A stretch of 64,000 nt of DNA, taken from NCBI GenBank assembly GCA_019510185.1, contig JAEKKV010000019.1, positions 41,669 to 105,668 of the forward strand, given 5' to 3'. Position numbers and translations under genes: made by a program. The notes under the pieces were generated by a model that made no database searches, was not told the origin of the DNA, and was given only the letters and a program-made list of their open reading frames with translations. Of the stretch, positions 1 to 9,539 are shown piece after piece (the stretch's first letter is position 1; each line of letters starts with the position of its first letter). Origin of the DNA: Verrucomicrobiota bacterium (GTDB lineage: Bacteria; Verrucomicrobiota; Verrucomicrobiia; Opitutales; Opitutaceae).

Positions 1-165
1 AGCGTTCTCCAGCGCCCCAGCGACCGCCCTGCCGCCGCCACACTCATCCTCACCACCCACAGCAGCCACGAGAAGGCCATCCGGGCCACCCTCGCGCACC
101 TGCGGAAACTCTCCAGCGTCCTCGGGGATCCGCTGCTCCTGCGCATCGCCGATTTCGCGGGCTGA
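1..165 (+). CDS. hom: Homoserine dehydrogenase, C-terminal fragment (5' end outside window)
   Basis: The window opens inside an open frame that runs to a TGA at 163-165, giving the last 54 residues of a protein. They read like the end of the C-terminal ACT domain of homoserine dehydrogenase, with a 'LILTTH' strand followed by a helix and the ending 'LLLRIADFAG'. The enzyme reduces aspartate semialdehyde to homoserine and the ACT domain usually mediates threonine feedback. The position just before lysC and thrC on the same strand supports the call; the catalytic domain is not visible. Confidence 0.75.
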   Translation, partial: SVLQRPSDRPAAATLILTTHSSHEKAIRATLAHLRKLSSVLGDPLLLRIADFAG

Positions 166-211
166 CCGCCTGATCGCTCCGTCTTCTTTCTTTCGCCCAA
201 CTTTTCCAATC

Positions 212-1429
212 ATGGCCAGAATCGTTCAAAAATACGGCGGCACCTCGGTCGGTGACGTCGAACGCATCCGCAAGGTCGCCGAGCGCATCAAGTCGATCCG
301 CGACGAGGGCAACGAACTCGTCATCGTCGTTTCCGCCCGCGCCGGCGTCACCAACGAGCTTATCGCCCGCGCCAAGGCGCTGTGCGCCCAGCCCAGCGAA
401 CGCGAGCTCGACCAGCTCCTCGCCGTTGGCGAGCAGGAGACCATCGCCCTCACCGCCATGGCGCTGCATGGCGTGGGTGTCGACGCCGTCTCCTACACCG
501 GCGCGCAGGCCGGCATCTTCACCGACAAGGTGCACACCAAGGCCAAGATCAAGACGATCAACGCCAAGCCCATTGAGAAGGACCTCAACGCCGGCAAGGT
601 CGTGATCGTCGCCGGCTTTCAAGGCATCAACGAGGAAGGCCAGATCACCACGCTCGGTCGCGGCGGCTCGGACCTCACCGCCATCGCGCTCGCCGCCGCC
701 CTCAAGGCCGACAAATGCGAGATCTACACCGACGTCGACGGCGTTTACACCGCCGATCCCCGCGTGGTGAAGGACGCCCGCAAGCTCCAGGAAATTTCCT
801 ACGACGAAATGCTCGAGCTCGCCTCCTCCGGCTCGAAGGTCATGCAGTCCCGCTCCGTCGAGTTCGCCGCCAAGTACGGCGTCGTTTTCGAAGTCCGCTC
901 CTCCTTTAACTACAATCCAGGAACCATCGTGAAACAAGAAATCGCCTACATGGAAAAGGTCGTCGTACGCGGCGTCGCCGTGGACAAGGACCAGGCCAAG
1001 GTCATCGTCTCCAACATCCTCGACAAGCCCGGCTCGGCCGCGAAGGTCTTCCGCGCCCTCGCCAACGCGAACATCGTGGTGGACATGATCGTGCAGAACG
1101 TGGGCCGCAACGGCATCGCCAACCTCACGTTCACCGTGCCGCTCACCGAAAGCGTGAAGGCGCAAAAAACCCTCGAGCCCGTCCTCGACGAGATCGGCGG
1201 CGGCCAGGTCGCCATCCACGAGCATATTGCCAAGCTCTCCGTCGTCGGCGTCGGCATGAAGACCCACTCCGGCGTGGCCGCGACGCTCTTCCAGGCGCTG
1301 GCCGACGCGGGTGTGAACATCGAGCTCATCACCACCTCGGAAATCAAAATCTCCGTCGTGATCGACAAGGACAAGGTCGACGAGGCCGCCCGCGTCGCCC
1401 ACAGCGCCTTCGAACTGGACAAGCTCTGA
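212..1429 (+). CDS. lysC: Aspartate kinase
   Basis: A 405-residue aspartokinase catalyses ATP-dependent phosphorylation of aspartate, the entry step to lysine, threonine and methionine. The N-terminus has the kinase signature KYGGTSVGDVERI (about residues 7-19). The amino-acid-kinase domain fills roughly residues 1-235, with the TLGRGGSDLTA nucleotide-binding segment near 150. Two ACT domains follow (about 260-405), the usual site of lysine/threonine feedback. Length matches the monofunctional class. The start is the ATG at 212, 46 bases after hom; with thrC downstream this forms a hom-lysC-thrC threonine block, probably co-transcribed with hom. Confidence 0.96.
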   Translation: MARIVQKYGGTSVGDVERIRKVAERIKSIRDEGNELVIVVSARAGVTNELIARAKALCAQPSERELDQLLAVGEQETIALTAMALHGVGVDAVSYTGAQAGIFTDKVHTKAKIKTINAKPIEKDLNAGKVVIVAGFQGINEEGQITTLGRGGSDLTAIALAAALKADKCEIYTDVDGVYTADPRVVKDARKLQEISYDEMLELASSGSKVMQSRSVEFAAKYGVVFEVRSSFNYNPGTIVKQEIAYMEKVVVRGVAVDKDQAKVIVSNILDKPGSAAKVFRALANANIVVDMIVQNVGRNGIANLTFTVPLTESVKAQKTLEPVLDEIGGGQVAIHEHIAKLSVVGVGMKTHSGVAATLFQALADAGVNIELITTSEIKISVVIDKDKVDEAARVAHSAFELDKL

Positions 1430-1523
1430 GTTATTGGGCGTCAAAAGACGCAAATATTGAAACCCCTCAGATCCGGTTCGATTTTTTGCGTCGTCTGCGC
1501 TTTTTTGCGGCTAAATCCCATCG

Positions 1524-2885
1524 ATGAAATTCGTCTCCACCCGCGGACAGACTCCCGCCCTCGGTTTTTCCGATGCGGTCGCCACCGGTCTGGCGCCGGA
1601 TGGCGGGCTTTATCTGCCGGAGACGCTACCGCAATTCACCGCCGCCGATCTCACGCGTTTTGCCAAGCTCGGCTACGCGGACCTGTGCTTTGAGTTCCTG
1701 CGGCACTTCGCGACGGACATCGCGCCGGAGACGTTACGGGCCCTCGTGAATCGCAGCTACACGCAGTTCGCCCATCCCGAAATCGCCCCGATCAAGCGGC
1801 TGGACGAAAACCTTTTTGTCCTCGAGCTCTTCCACGGCCCCACGCTGGCCTTCAAGGATTTCGCCCTTCAGCTCCTCGGCAACCTTTACGAGCACCAGTG
1901 CGCCACGCGCGGGCAGACGATCAACGTCCTCGGTGCCACCTCCGGCGATACCGGATCGGCCGCCATCCACGGGCTGCTCGGCAAACCCGGCACTGCGATT
2001 TTCATCCTTTATCCCGACGGGCGCACCTCGCCGCTGCAGGAGCGCCAGATGGCCTGCACCGGCGCGGACAACGTGTACGCCATCGCGATCGACGGTTCGT
2101 TCGACGACGCGCAGGCCGCGTTGAAGGACATTTTTGCCGACCAGGCCTTCCGCACGCAGCACCGCCTGTCCGCTGTCAACTCGATCAATCTCGCCCGCGT
2201 CCTCGCCCAGTGCGTGTACTACCTGCACGCCTGGCTGCACCTGCCGGCGGACAAGCGCAACGAGACCGAGTTTGTCGTGCCCACGGGCAATTTCGGAAAC
2301 GTGCTCGCCGGCTGGATGCTTCAGAAAATGGGCGTGCCGATCCACGGGTTCAAGGTCGCCACCAACCAGAACGACATCCTTTACCGGCTGTTCACGACGG
2401 GGGATTACCGGGTTTCATCCGTCGCTCCCAGCCTGGCGCCTTCGATGGACATTCAGGTTTCGAGTAACTTCGAACGCTTCCTTTATCTCAATGTCGGCCG
2501 CGATTCGGCAAAGGTCCGCGAGGTCATGGAAACCTTCAAAAAGACCGGCGGCTACAAATTCGAAAACTTCAATCGCGACACCTTCAGCGCTTCGCGCTGC
2601 ACGGACACGGAGATCCCCGGCATCATCAAATCGGTGTACGACCGTTATGGTTACATCGTCGATCCGCACACCGCGTGCGGTTTTGCCGACCTGAGCAAGG
2701 ACCGCCCGAGCATCGTGCTCGCAACGGCCAGCCCGGCGAAATTTCCCGAGACGATCCGGGCCGCCATCGGCATCGAGCCGATCGATCCAAGCTTGGAACG
2801 GCTGAAGGCCCTTCCGCTAAAAAAGCACCTGCTCAAGGCCGAGCCCGCCGCGATCCGCGCGTTCATCGACCAGCACGCGGTGTGA
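1524..2885 (+). CDS. thrC: Threonine synthase
   Basis: A 453-residue PLP enzyme converts O-phosphohomoserine to threonine. The start MKFVSTRGQTP with 'LAPDGGLYLPE' is the typical N-terminus of the long, E. coli-like class. The PLP lysine lies in the 'GPTLAFKDFALQ' segment (about residues 105-116), and the 'GATSGDTGSAA' phosphate-binding loop follows near 139. 'VPTGNFGNVLAGWM' and the C-terminal 'DPHTACGFADL' are also characteristic. It follows lysC after a 94-base gap in which I see no clear terminator. Confidence 0.96.
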   Translation: MKFVSTRGQTPALGFSDAVATGLAPDGGLYLPETLPQFTAADLTRFAKLGYADLCFEFLRHFATDIAPETLRALVNRSYTQFAHPEIAPIKRLDENLFVLELFHGPTLAFKDFALQLLGNLYEHQCATRGQTINVLGATSGDTGSAAIHGLLGKPGTAIFILYPDGRTSPLQERQMACTGADNVYAIAIDGSFDDAQAALKDIFADQAFRTQHRLSAVNSINLARVLAQCVYYLHAWLHLPADKRNETEFVVPTGNFGNVLAGWMLQKMGVPIHGFKVATNQNDILYRLFTTGDYRVSSVAPSLAPSMDIQVSSNFERFLYLNVGRDSAKVREVMETFKKTGGYKFENFNRDTFSASRCTDTEIPGIIKSVYDRYGYIVDPHTACGFADLSKDRPSIVLATASPAKFPETIRAAIGIEPIDPSLERLKALPLKKHLLKAEPAAIRAFIDQHAV

Positions 2886-2888
2886 GCG

Positions 2889-3473
2889 TCACCGCGGCCC
2901 GGAGGGCCAGTCTTCCGGCGTGTTGCAGTTGGCGAGCAAGGGAGCGTCGGCGGGCGTCAGCTCCCATCGCGTGATCAAGCCAAGGGTTTCGGCGCGCTCC
3001 ACGAGGGTGTGCAAGGCGAAGGCTTTCTGCGCGAGCGCCGCTTCCGCCTCGGCCAGCAGGGCGCGGGGATAGAGGGCGGCCAATGGTTCGTGGCCGCGGG
3101 GGCCGTGTGGCACCACGCCGGCGCGACCACCGCCGACCGCGAGCAGGCGGTACAGGAAATCGAGATTCAGGCGCGGCAAATCCACCGCGAGGACGAGCAC
3201 CCAAGGATGGTTCGCCGCGGCGAGAGCGGCCGCGAGTCCGGCCATGGGGCCGGCTCCGGTTATGGTATCTTGCACCTTGCGGGCGTCGGGCACGCCGTAA
3301 TCGATCTCCGGCCGTCCGGAGAGGATCAGTTCGGCGCAGCCCGCCTCGCGCAACAAGGAGGCCTGACGGGCGACCAGCGTCTGGCCGTCGACCGTGAGAA
3401 ATGCTTTGTCACGGCCCATTCGCGAGGACTGGCCGCCGGCGATGATCGCTCCACTGAAGGGAAAATCAGACAT
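2889..3473 (-). CDS. mobA: Molybdenum cofactor guanylyltransferase MobA
   Basis: This 194-residue cytoplasmic nucleotidyltransferase attaches GMP to molybdopterin, making the bis-MGD form that the nitrate reductase upstream requires. The signature AGGQSSRMGRDK (about residues 12-23) is the GTP-binding loop of the MobA family, and 'VDLPRL' supplies the metal-binding aspartate. Length is typical. It is the last gene of the nitrate operon, overlapping the MOSC gene by 8 bases, and converges on thrC with a 3-base gap. Confidence 0.93.
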   Translation of the reverse strand: MSDFPFSGAIIAGGQSSRMGRDKAFLTVDGQTLVARQASLLREAGCAELILSGRPEIDYGVPDARKVQDTITGAGPMAGLAAALAAANHPWVLVLAVDLPRLNLDFLYRLLAVGGGRAGVVPHGPRGHEPLAALYPRALLAEAEAALAQKAFALHTLVERAETLGLITRWELTPADAPLLANCNTPEDWPSGPR

Positions 3474-3951
3474 GGTCGGCGACTTCCTTTCGTGTCGTGT
3501 GCAGCCAGCCGTCGGTGAGGATGCGGGCGCGCAGCCCTCCGCGATTTTTCAGCGCCTCCAGGGCTCCGGGATGAAAGGCCTGATCCATCCAATAGCAGGC
3601 GGTGCACTCGCACACGCCCTCGAACTGCACGCCCTGCACCTCGAATTTTTGGCCGATGAGGGTGTTTAAATCCACGCCGCGGGTGAGCGCGTTTCGCCGG
3701 AAAACCGCCGGCGAGACACCGCTCACCTGAAAGCGGGCGCACAGGTCGTTGTAGACTTCCGAGGCGAAGAACGAGATCTGGCCCTTGTAGTCTTCCTTGT
3801 AATCGAAGAAACGGTCGCCGCGCAGGCCGCGGCCGGCGACGCATTCAATGGCGTCGACCTCGACGGTGGCGTGCTCGCCGGGGGCGCGGCCGTGGTGGCC
3901 GAAGAAATTGTGGCCGGGGGAAACGAAGAGCCTGAGGATCTCCAATTGCAT
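3466..3951 (-). CDS. MOSC-domain protein
   Basis: A 161-residue protein consists of essentially one MOSC domain, a beta-barrel found in molybdenum-cofactor sulfurase C-termini and in YiiM/YuaD-type proteins. Visible hallmarks are 'GRGLRGDRFFDY' (about residues 40-51), 'RRNALTRGVDLNTLIGQKF' (about 85-103) and the cysteine-bearing 'GVCECTACYWMD' (about 111-122). The family is linked to molybdenum-cofactor handling, but this protein's exact reaction is not known to me. It sits 19 bases after the nitrate reductase gene and overlaps mobA, so a role in maturing that enzyme is likely. Confidence 0.88.
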   Translation of the reverse strand: MQLEILRLFVSPGHNFFGHHGRAPGEHATVEVDAIECVAGRGLRGDRFFDYKEDYKGQISFFASEVYNDLCARFQVSGVSPAVFRRNALTRGVDLNTLIGQKFEVQGVQFEGVCECTACYWMDQAFHPGALEALKNRGGLRARILTDGWLHTTRKEVADHV

Positions 3952-3970
3952 CCGTTCGCAGGATGACAGA

Positions 3971-6214
3971 TCAGGCGCCTGTGTCGACTGTCACGGCGCA
4001 GGCTTTGTAACTGGGCTGGCGCGAGTGCGGATCGAAGGAGGGGAAGGTAAGCCGGTTCACCGCGTCGAAATGCATCGGCATGAACAACTGGCCGGGCTGA
4101 ACGGTGGCGGTGACCACCGCAAAGGCATCGGCCGCGCCACGTCGTGAGCGCACCACGACCGGCGCATTGTTGGCGATGCCGAGGCGGTCCGCGTCCGCAG
4201 GGTGGATTTCGACGTAGAGTGCGGTGGGCGCGAGCTTGCGCAGGACGTCGCTCTTGTTGGTGCGCGAGCCGGTGTGCCACTGGGCGGAGGAGCCGCGCCC
4301 GGTGTTGAGCAGGAAGGGATAGCTTGCATCCGTCGGCTCGGGCATGGGGCGGGGCGCGTCGAAAAGAAGACGGGCGCGTCCGTCGGGCGTGAAAAATTTA
4401 CCGTCAGCGAAAAGGCGGCGCTGGTTGTCGGGCGAGGGCGTCGGGCCCCTCGTCTCGGCGGCGGCGCCCCGGCTGGCTTCGTCGGCTTCCGTCCAGGGCC
4501 ACTGGATGCCACCACGTTTTTCAACGTGATCGTGATCGCGGATGCCGCTGATGTCGCAGGGCTGGCCCTTGGACAGATCCTTGAGGATTTGGAAAGCGGC
4601 GGCGGGGGTGCTCCAGCGGCGGAAGAGATCGCCGCAGCCCCAGGCTTCGGCGATCAATTTGAAGATGGCGAAATCGCTCAACGCCTGGCCGGGGGCGGCG
4701 GAGACTTTGCGGGTGAGGCCCACGCGGCGCTCGCTGTTGATGAACACGCCATCCTTCTCGCCCCAGCCGGCGGCGGGGAGCACGAGATCGGCCATTTGGG
4801 CGGTCTCGGTCGTCGCATACATGTCCTGCACGACGAGGAAATCGAGTTTCTCGCGGAGCTGGGCGAAACGTCCTTGGTTGATCCAGGAATGGGCGGGGTT
4901 GGTGGCGATGACCCAGAGTCCCTTGATCTCCCCCGTCTCGATGGCGTCGATGATCTGGTCGTAGGCCTTGGACGGCTGGGAAGGGATGTGCGCTTCGGGG
5001 ATGTCGAGGATTCGGGCCACCTCCGCGCGGTGGGCGGGCTTGGCGAAGTCGCGTCCGCCGAGCAACGAGGTGGCGTTGGCGTAGAGGCGCGAACCCATGG
5101 CGTTGCACTGGCCGGTGATGGAGTTGGCTCCGGTGCCGGGGCGGCCGATGTTACCGGTCATCAACGCGAGATTGATGATGGCCTGCGCGGTGCGGGTGGA
5201 TTCGTGGCCTTGATTGACGCCCATGGTCCACCAAAAGGAAACGGCGCGGCCGCGGGCGATGATGCGGGCGAGCTGGCGGATATCGTCGGCAGCGATGCCG
5301 GTTTCCGCGGCGACACGGTCGGGCGGATAATCCGCAAGGAACGTCGCGAACTCGGCGAAGCCGGTGGTGTGCGCGTCGAGGTAGTCGCGGCGGATGCGGT
5401 TTTCCTCCACGAGCACGTGGGCGATTCCGTAGAGCAGGAAGAGGTCGCTCTTGGGACGCAGCGCGACGTGCCGGGTGGCGGCCATGGCGGTCTCGGTGCG
5501 GCGCGGATCGAGCACGATGATCTGCGGCGAATTTTTGTTCATCATCACCCGCTGCCACATGATGGGGTGGGCGATGGCCGGGTTGGAGCCGACGAAGACG
5601 AGCACGTCGCTCTCCTCGAAATCCTGATAGGTGTAGGGCGGGGCGTCGAAGCCGAAGGCCTGCTTGTAGGCGACATGCGCGGTGGCCATGCACTGCCGTG
5701 TGTTGCTGTCGCAGTGGAGACCGCCCATGCCGAATTTGAAAAGCGCGCCGAGCAGGGCCATCTCCTCGACCGGAACCTGGCCGGTGGAGAGATAGGCGAT
5801 GCTGTGAGGGCCGTGCTTTTGCTGGACGTCCTTCAAGCGGTCGGTGAACACGCGCAAGGCGGTGGACCAGCCGACGGGCTCGAGCTTGCCCGTCTGCGGA
5901 TTGCGCAGGAGCGGCGTGGTGACGCGGTCGGAGGCGGCGAGCGGCGTGAGCGCCTCCCAGCCTTTCGGGCAGGCCATGCCGAGATTCACGGGGTAGGCGC
6001 CATCGGCGGAGAGATTGATCGCCTGGCCGTTCGCATCGAGATGGATGTGCAGCGAACAGCCGGTGGCGCAAAAACCGCAGACCGACCGGGTGGTGGAGAC
6101 GGGCTTCAGGCGCGTGGGAACCTGCCCGAGTCCGAAGTCGGCGGGATGACGCACGAGCTCCGTCGTCATGGGACCGGTGCGGGCGTGAAGGACGTTTTCG
6201 ACGAAGGTTTTCAT
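3971..6214 (-). CDS. nasA: Assimilatory nitrate reductase, molybdopterin catalytic subunit
   Basis: This 747-residue bis-MGD oxidoreductase reduces nitrate to nitrite, by homology to NasA/NarB. Four cysteines at about residues 46, 49, 53 and 82 (C-x2-C-x3-C-x28-C) bind an N-terminal [4Fe-4S] cluster. '[11 protein letters not shown]' (about 170-180) carries the cysteine expected to ligate molybdenum, as in NasA. The C-terminal molydopterin-binding domain ends near '[16 protein letters not shown]'. There is no twin-arginine signal, so a cytoplasmic location is expected. It lacks the C-terminal [2Fe-2S] domain of enterobacterial NasA, so electrons must come from a partner, most simply the Fe-S/anchor fusion 18 bases upstream. 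Confidence 0.93.
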   Translation of the reverse strand: MKTFVENVLHARTGPMTTELVRHPADFGLGQVPTRLKPVSTTRSVCGFCATGCSLHIHLDANGQAINLSADGAYPVNLGMACPKGWEALTPLAASDRVTTPLLRNPQTGKLEPVGWSTALRVFTDRLKDVQQKHGPHSIAYLSTGQVPVEEMALLGALFKFGMGGLHCDSNTRQCMATAHVAYKQAFGFDAPPYTYQDFEESDVLVFVGSNPAIAHPIMWQRVMMNKNSPQIIVLDPRRTETAMAATRHVALRPKSDLFLLYGIAHVLVEENRIRRDYLDAHTTGFAEFATFLADYPPDRVAAETGIAADDIRQLARIIARGRAVSFWWTMGVNQGHESTRTAQAIINLALMTGNIGRPGTGANSITGQCNAMGSRLYANATSLLGGRDFAKPAHRAEVARILDIPEAHIPSQPSKAYDQIIDAIETGEIKGLWVIATNPAHSWINQGRFAQLREKLDFLVVQDMYATTETAQMADLVLPAAGWGEKDGVFINSERRVGLTRKVSAAPGQALSDFAIFKLIAEAWGCGDLFRRWSTPAAAFQILKDLSKGQPCDISGIRDHDHVEKRGGIQWPWTEADEASRGAAAETRGPTPSPDNQRRLFADGKFFTPDGRARLLFDAPRPMPEPTDASYPFLLNTGRGSSAQWHTGSRTNKSDVLRKLAPTALYVEIHPADADRLGIANNAPVVVRSRRGAADAFAVVTATVQPGQLFMPMHFDAVNRLTFPSFDPHSRQPSYKACAVTVDTGA

Positions 6215-6232
6215 GCGGCGGAGCGAAGGTGG

Positions 6233-7858
6233 TCAGACGGCGGGCACGCCGGGCATCTTGGGCGAATCGACGGCGCGGAAAAAGAGCGTGCGCTCGGCGA
6301 GTTCGCCGAGGACGAGCCAGACGAAGGCGAGGACCGGCTCGTGCATGATAAGGAAGGCGAGGGCGAAGCCGCCGGCGAGGAGACGTCCGCTGAGCAGCAT
6401 GAGCAGCGGACCGCGCTGGAGCCGCGCCGGATGCGAGGAGCCGCGGAGGGTGACAAGCTCAAGGGCGAGCTTGGCTGCGAGAACGGCGGCCGCCAGCACG
6501 GGGGCAGTGAACGTCAACGCCGCGACGAGCACGGTCCCCAGCATGCGTCCGAGGCTCTGCGCAGGCCGCCAAAAGACGCGGCGGGTGTCGGCGTAGATCA
6601 TGCCGGAGCAGAACACGCCGAGCAGACCGAAGACGGCGCCAGCCCAACCGGTAAGCTGGACGATTTCCGGCAGATGGGCCCGCACCAGGGAGGGTGGCGG
6701 GGGCAGATGATCGAGGAGGCCGAACCGGACGGCGACGTAGAGGCTGAGCGGCGCGAAGGCGTGGCCGAGCACGATCGCTTCGCGACTGAGCCACGATTTG
6801 CGCAGGTTTAGGAAAACACGCCAGGCGCGGAAAGGCTGGCCGAGGTGGGCGATGCTGGCGACAAGACCGGCGAAGAAGAACGCCCAGCCCAAGCCGGCGA
6901 TCCACGCGGGGACGCCCGGCAGCAAGGCGGCAATCATCAGACCGAGGCCAAGCTGGGTGCCGGTCAGAAGGAAGATCAACGCAAGATGGGCGTGCTGCGG
7001 ACGCAGGGTGTCGGCGTCGGCCGGGCGGAGACGGGCGGGAAGCTCACGCTTGGAAACGTAGCGGGTGGTCGGCCGGGTGTAGGACGAGTCGGTTGAGCTG
7101 AGCGCGGCGAGCTGCGGGTTGGGCGCCGTGGTTTCGGAGGAGAACGTGGCGACCTTGACGATGGCGATGGCCTGGGTGGGGCAGGCCTGGACGCAGGCGG
7201 GAGCCTCACCCTCGGCGAGACGGCCGTGGCACATGTCGCATTTGCGGACGATGCCGAGGCGCTCGTTGTATTTGGGAACGTCGTACGGGCACTTGAGCAC
7301 GCAATAGCTGCAGCCGATGCACTGGTCATCGAGGTGGCGGACGATGCCGGTGACCGGATCCTTCTCATAGGCGAGGACGGGGCAGCCGTTGAGGCAGGCG
7401 GGATCGGCGCAGTGGTGGCAGGCGGTGGTGACGGTCTGCTGAAACGGATGGTCGGGGGCGCCGCCGAGGACGAGGCCGACGTCGCGCCAGGTTTCGTTTT
7501 CGTCGAGTCCGTTGAGCGAATGGCAGCCGGCGACGCAGGCCTTGCAACCGGAACAGGCGTCGAGATCGACCTCGAAGGCGTATTGCTCGCCGGGGCCGGG
7601 GGCGGTGAGCGGGATCAGGTCACGAAAACGTTCGCCGCGAAAGGCGGCGGGTTGCACCTCGTGGATGGCGGCGGCGCGGGCGGCGGGCGTCTGCAACCGC
7701 TGCTGGTCGGCGAGGAGTTCGGCAAGAAAGGTCTGAAGGGATTCGGGCTGGGTGAACGAGGGCGCAAACGGGGCGCGGGGCTCGCCGTTGACGGGAAAGG
7801 GCGTGATGTCGGGAACGCCGCGTCCATCCGAGGAGCCGACGGGAGACTCAGTAGACAT
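6233..7858 (-). CDS. Fused four-cluster ferredoxin and DmsC-like membrane anchor
   Basis: This 541-residue protein has two parts. Residues about 95-245 hold four cysteine groups (CSGCKACVAGC, CHHCADPACLNGCP, CIGCSYCVLKCP, CDMCHG...CVQACP), the pattern of DmsB/NrfC-type electron-transfer subunits with four [4Fe-4S] clusters. Residues about 285-535 are hydrophobic, with some eight membrane segments resembling the DmsC quinol-oxidising anchor. In DMSO reductase these are separate chains; here they are one. It overlaps the flavoprotein gene by 11 bases and precedes nasA, so it is the probable electron donor, drawing on menaquinol. That link is inference. No signal peptide is visible. Confidence 0.88.
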   Translation of the reverse strand: MSTESPVGSSDGRGVPDITPFPVNGEPRAPFAPSFTQPESLQTFLAELLADQQRLQTPAARAAAIHEVQPAAFRGERFRDLIPLTAPGPGEQYAFEVDLDACSGCKACVAGCHSLNGLDENETWRDVGLVLGGAPDHPFQQTVTTACHHCADPACLNGCPVLAYEKDPVTGIVRHLDDQCIGCSYCVLKCPYDVPKYNERLGIVRKCDMCHGRLAEGEAPACVQACPTQAIAIVKVATFSSETTAPNPQLAALSSTDSSYTRPTTRYVSKRELPARLRPADADTLRPQHAHLALIFLLTGTQLGLGLMIAALLPGVPAWIAGLGWAFFFAGLVASIAHLGQPFRAWRVFLNLRKSWLSREAIVLGHAFAPLSLYVAVRFGLLDHLPPPPSLVRAHLPEIVQLTGWAGAVFGLLGVFCSGMIYADTRRVFWRPAQSLGRMLGTVLVAALTFTAPVLAAAVLAAKLALELVTLRGSSHPARLQRGPLLMLLSGRLLAGGFALAFLIMHEPVLAFVWLVLGELAERTLFFRAVDSPKMPGVPAV

Positions 7859-9539
7859 CGCGCTGGTAACGTTTGGCGGCTTTCAAGGCCTGGACGTAGG
7901 CGGCGGCTTCCTCGGCGGATTTGCCGCCGGCGGTCTGAATCACGGTGTGCAAGGCGGCGTCCACGTCCTTGGCCATGCGGCTGGCGTCACCGCAGACGTA
8001 GAAGCAGGCGCCGGCCTCGAGCCAGGCGTAGAGCTCGGCGGCGGCCTCGAGCATGCGGTTCTGGACGTAGATTTTTTCCTTTTGATCGCGGGAGAAGGCG
8101 AGGTCGAGGCGGGTGAGCAGGCCGGATTGCTGCATCGCGGCGAGTTCTTCGCGGTAAAGGAAATCGGTCTCGGCACGTTGGTCGCCGAAGAAGAGCCAGT
8201 TCTTTCCCTTGGCGCCGGAGGCGGCGCGTTCTTCAAGAAACGCACGGAAAGGGGCGATGCCGGTGCCGGGGCCGACCATGATCATGGGCGTGTCGCCTTG
8301 CGCAGGCGGACGGAAAGCTTTGTTGCTGTGAACGAACACGCCGGCGGTGCCGTGGGCGAGGGCGCGTTCGGCGAGGTAGGTCGAGCACACGCCTTTGCGC
8401 GCGCGGCCGTGCACGTCGTAACGGACCGCGCCGACGGTGAGGTGCACCTGGCCGGGATGAGCTTTGGGCGAGGAGGAGATGGAGTAGAGCCGCGGCTGGA
8501 GTTTTTTGAGGGCGGCGACGAAGGCGGCGGGCGCGGGGCGTTTGTCCGGGTGGGCCAGCAGAACGTCGATGACGTGGTGCAGTTCGGGCCGGGCGGTTGC
8601 GCCGAGGAGGGCGAGGAGTTCGGCGGAGGGTTTGCCGAGATCGAATTGTGCGGTGAGCGCGGTGCGCAGCGAGAGTTCGCCGGCGGCCGTCGGCACGGCT
8701 TCCTCGCCGTCGCAGCCGAGGGCGGCGAGGATGTGCGAAACGTGCTCGGGGCAGTTGTGCGGGAGGACGCCGAGGGCGTCGCCGGCTTCATACACGAGTC
8801 CGGAACCTTCGAGGGAAAACTCGACGTGGTTGACCTCCTTGGCGGAGCCGGTGCCGTTGAGATTGCGCACAGTGAGGACAGGCGCGGAGAAGGGATTTTT
8901 CTTGGAGTATTCGACGGGCGCGCCGGTGGCGGGAGTTGATTCCGCGGCGGGGGCCGCGGTGGCGCTGCCGAGGGCGGAGAGACTGGCGTCGAGCCAGGTG
9001 GTGAAACTGGTCTCGTAATCGAGATCGCAGTCGGTGCGGGGCGCGATGCGCTGACCGCCGAGTTTTTCCAGGCGGGTGTCGAAATCTTTTCCGCATTGGC
9101 AGAACGCGGTGTAGTTCGTGTCGCCGAGGGAGCACACGCTGAAGCGGAGGCTGGAGAGCGCGGGAGCATCGGCGGCGGCGAGGGCGGCATGGAGCGTCTT
9201 GGCGTTGTCGGGCGGTTCGCCGTCGCCGTAGGTGCTGGTGATGACAAGGACGTTTTTCTCCTGCGAAAGCTGGGCGGCGGTGGTCGCGGCCATGTCGAGC
9301 ACGGTGGCGGCGAAGCCGCGTTTTCCGGCTTCCTTGGCGGCCTGCTTGGCGAGCGTCTCGGCGGTACCGGTCTGCGTGCCGAAGAGAATGGTCAGCGGCG
9401 TGAGCGCGGCGGCGGGGGCGCCGGCGGACTGGGGGGCGGCGCTGCGGGAGAAGATGCCGGCGAGAAAGCCGTTGAGCCAGGCGCGTTGTTCCGGGGAAAA
9501 GGGCGCGTTGTCGGGAATGAGCGGGACGATGGCGGTCAT
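7848..9539 (-). CDS. CysJ-like NADPH flavoprotein, probable electron donor of NirA
   Basis: This 563-residue FMN/FAD reductase resembles the alpha subunit of NADPH-sulfite reductase. The FMN loop 'FGTQTGTAE' is at about residues 53-61, FAD binding is marked by 'RLYSISSSP', NADPH binding by 'GPGTGIAPFRAFLEER', and the end 'RYQRDVY' is typical. The frame stays open far upstream, but the start is the ATG at 9539, which overlaps the nirA stop by 4 bases (ATGA); the upstream extension is arginine-rich shadow translation. Residues 14-29 repeat a motif also found at the NirA N-terminus. The coupling implies it feeds NADPH electrons to NirA, although sulfite reduction cannot be excluded. Confidence 0.9.
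   Translation of the reverse strand: MTAIVPLIPDNAPFSPEQRAWLNGFLAGIFSRSAAPQSAGAPAAALTPLTILFGTQTGTAETLAKQAAKEAGKRGFAATVLDMAATTAAQLSQEKNVLVITSTYGDGEPPDNAKTLHAALAAADAPALSSLRFSVCSLGDTNYTAFCQCGKDFDTRLEKLGGQRIAPRTDCDLDYETSFTTWLDASLSALGSATAAPAAESTPATGAPVEYSKKNPFSAPVLTVRNLNGTGSAKEVNHVEFSLEGSGLVYEAGDALGVLPHNCPEHVSHILAALGCDGEEAVPTAAGELSLRTALTAQFDLGKPSAELLALLGATARPELHHVIDVLLAHPDKRPAPAAFVAALKKLQPRLYSISSSPKAHPGQVHLTVGAVRYDVHGRARKGVCSTYLAERALAHGTAGVFVHSNKAFRPPAQGDTPMIMVGPGTGIAPFRAFLEERAASGAKGKNWLFFGDQRAETDFLYREELAAMQQSGLLTRLDLAFSRDQKEKIYVQNRMLEAAAELYAWLEAGACFYVCGDASRMAKDVDAALHTVIQTAGGKSAEEAAAYVQALKAAKRYQRDVY

Noticed and set aside
4202..6811. Long plus-strand open frame of 869 codons opposite nasA, and similar long frames opposite mfd and lysC
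   Set aside because: High GC removes stop codons on the antisense strand. The translations are Gly/Ala/Glu/Arg-rich without domains, while the opposite strand has clear enzymes.
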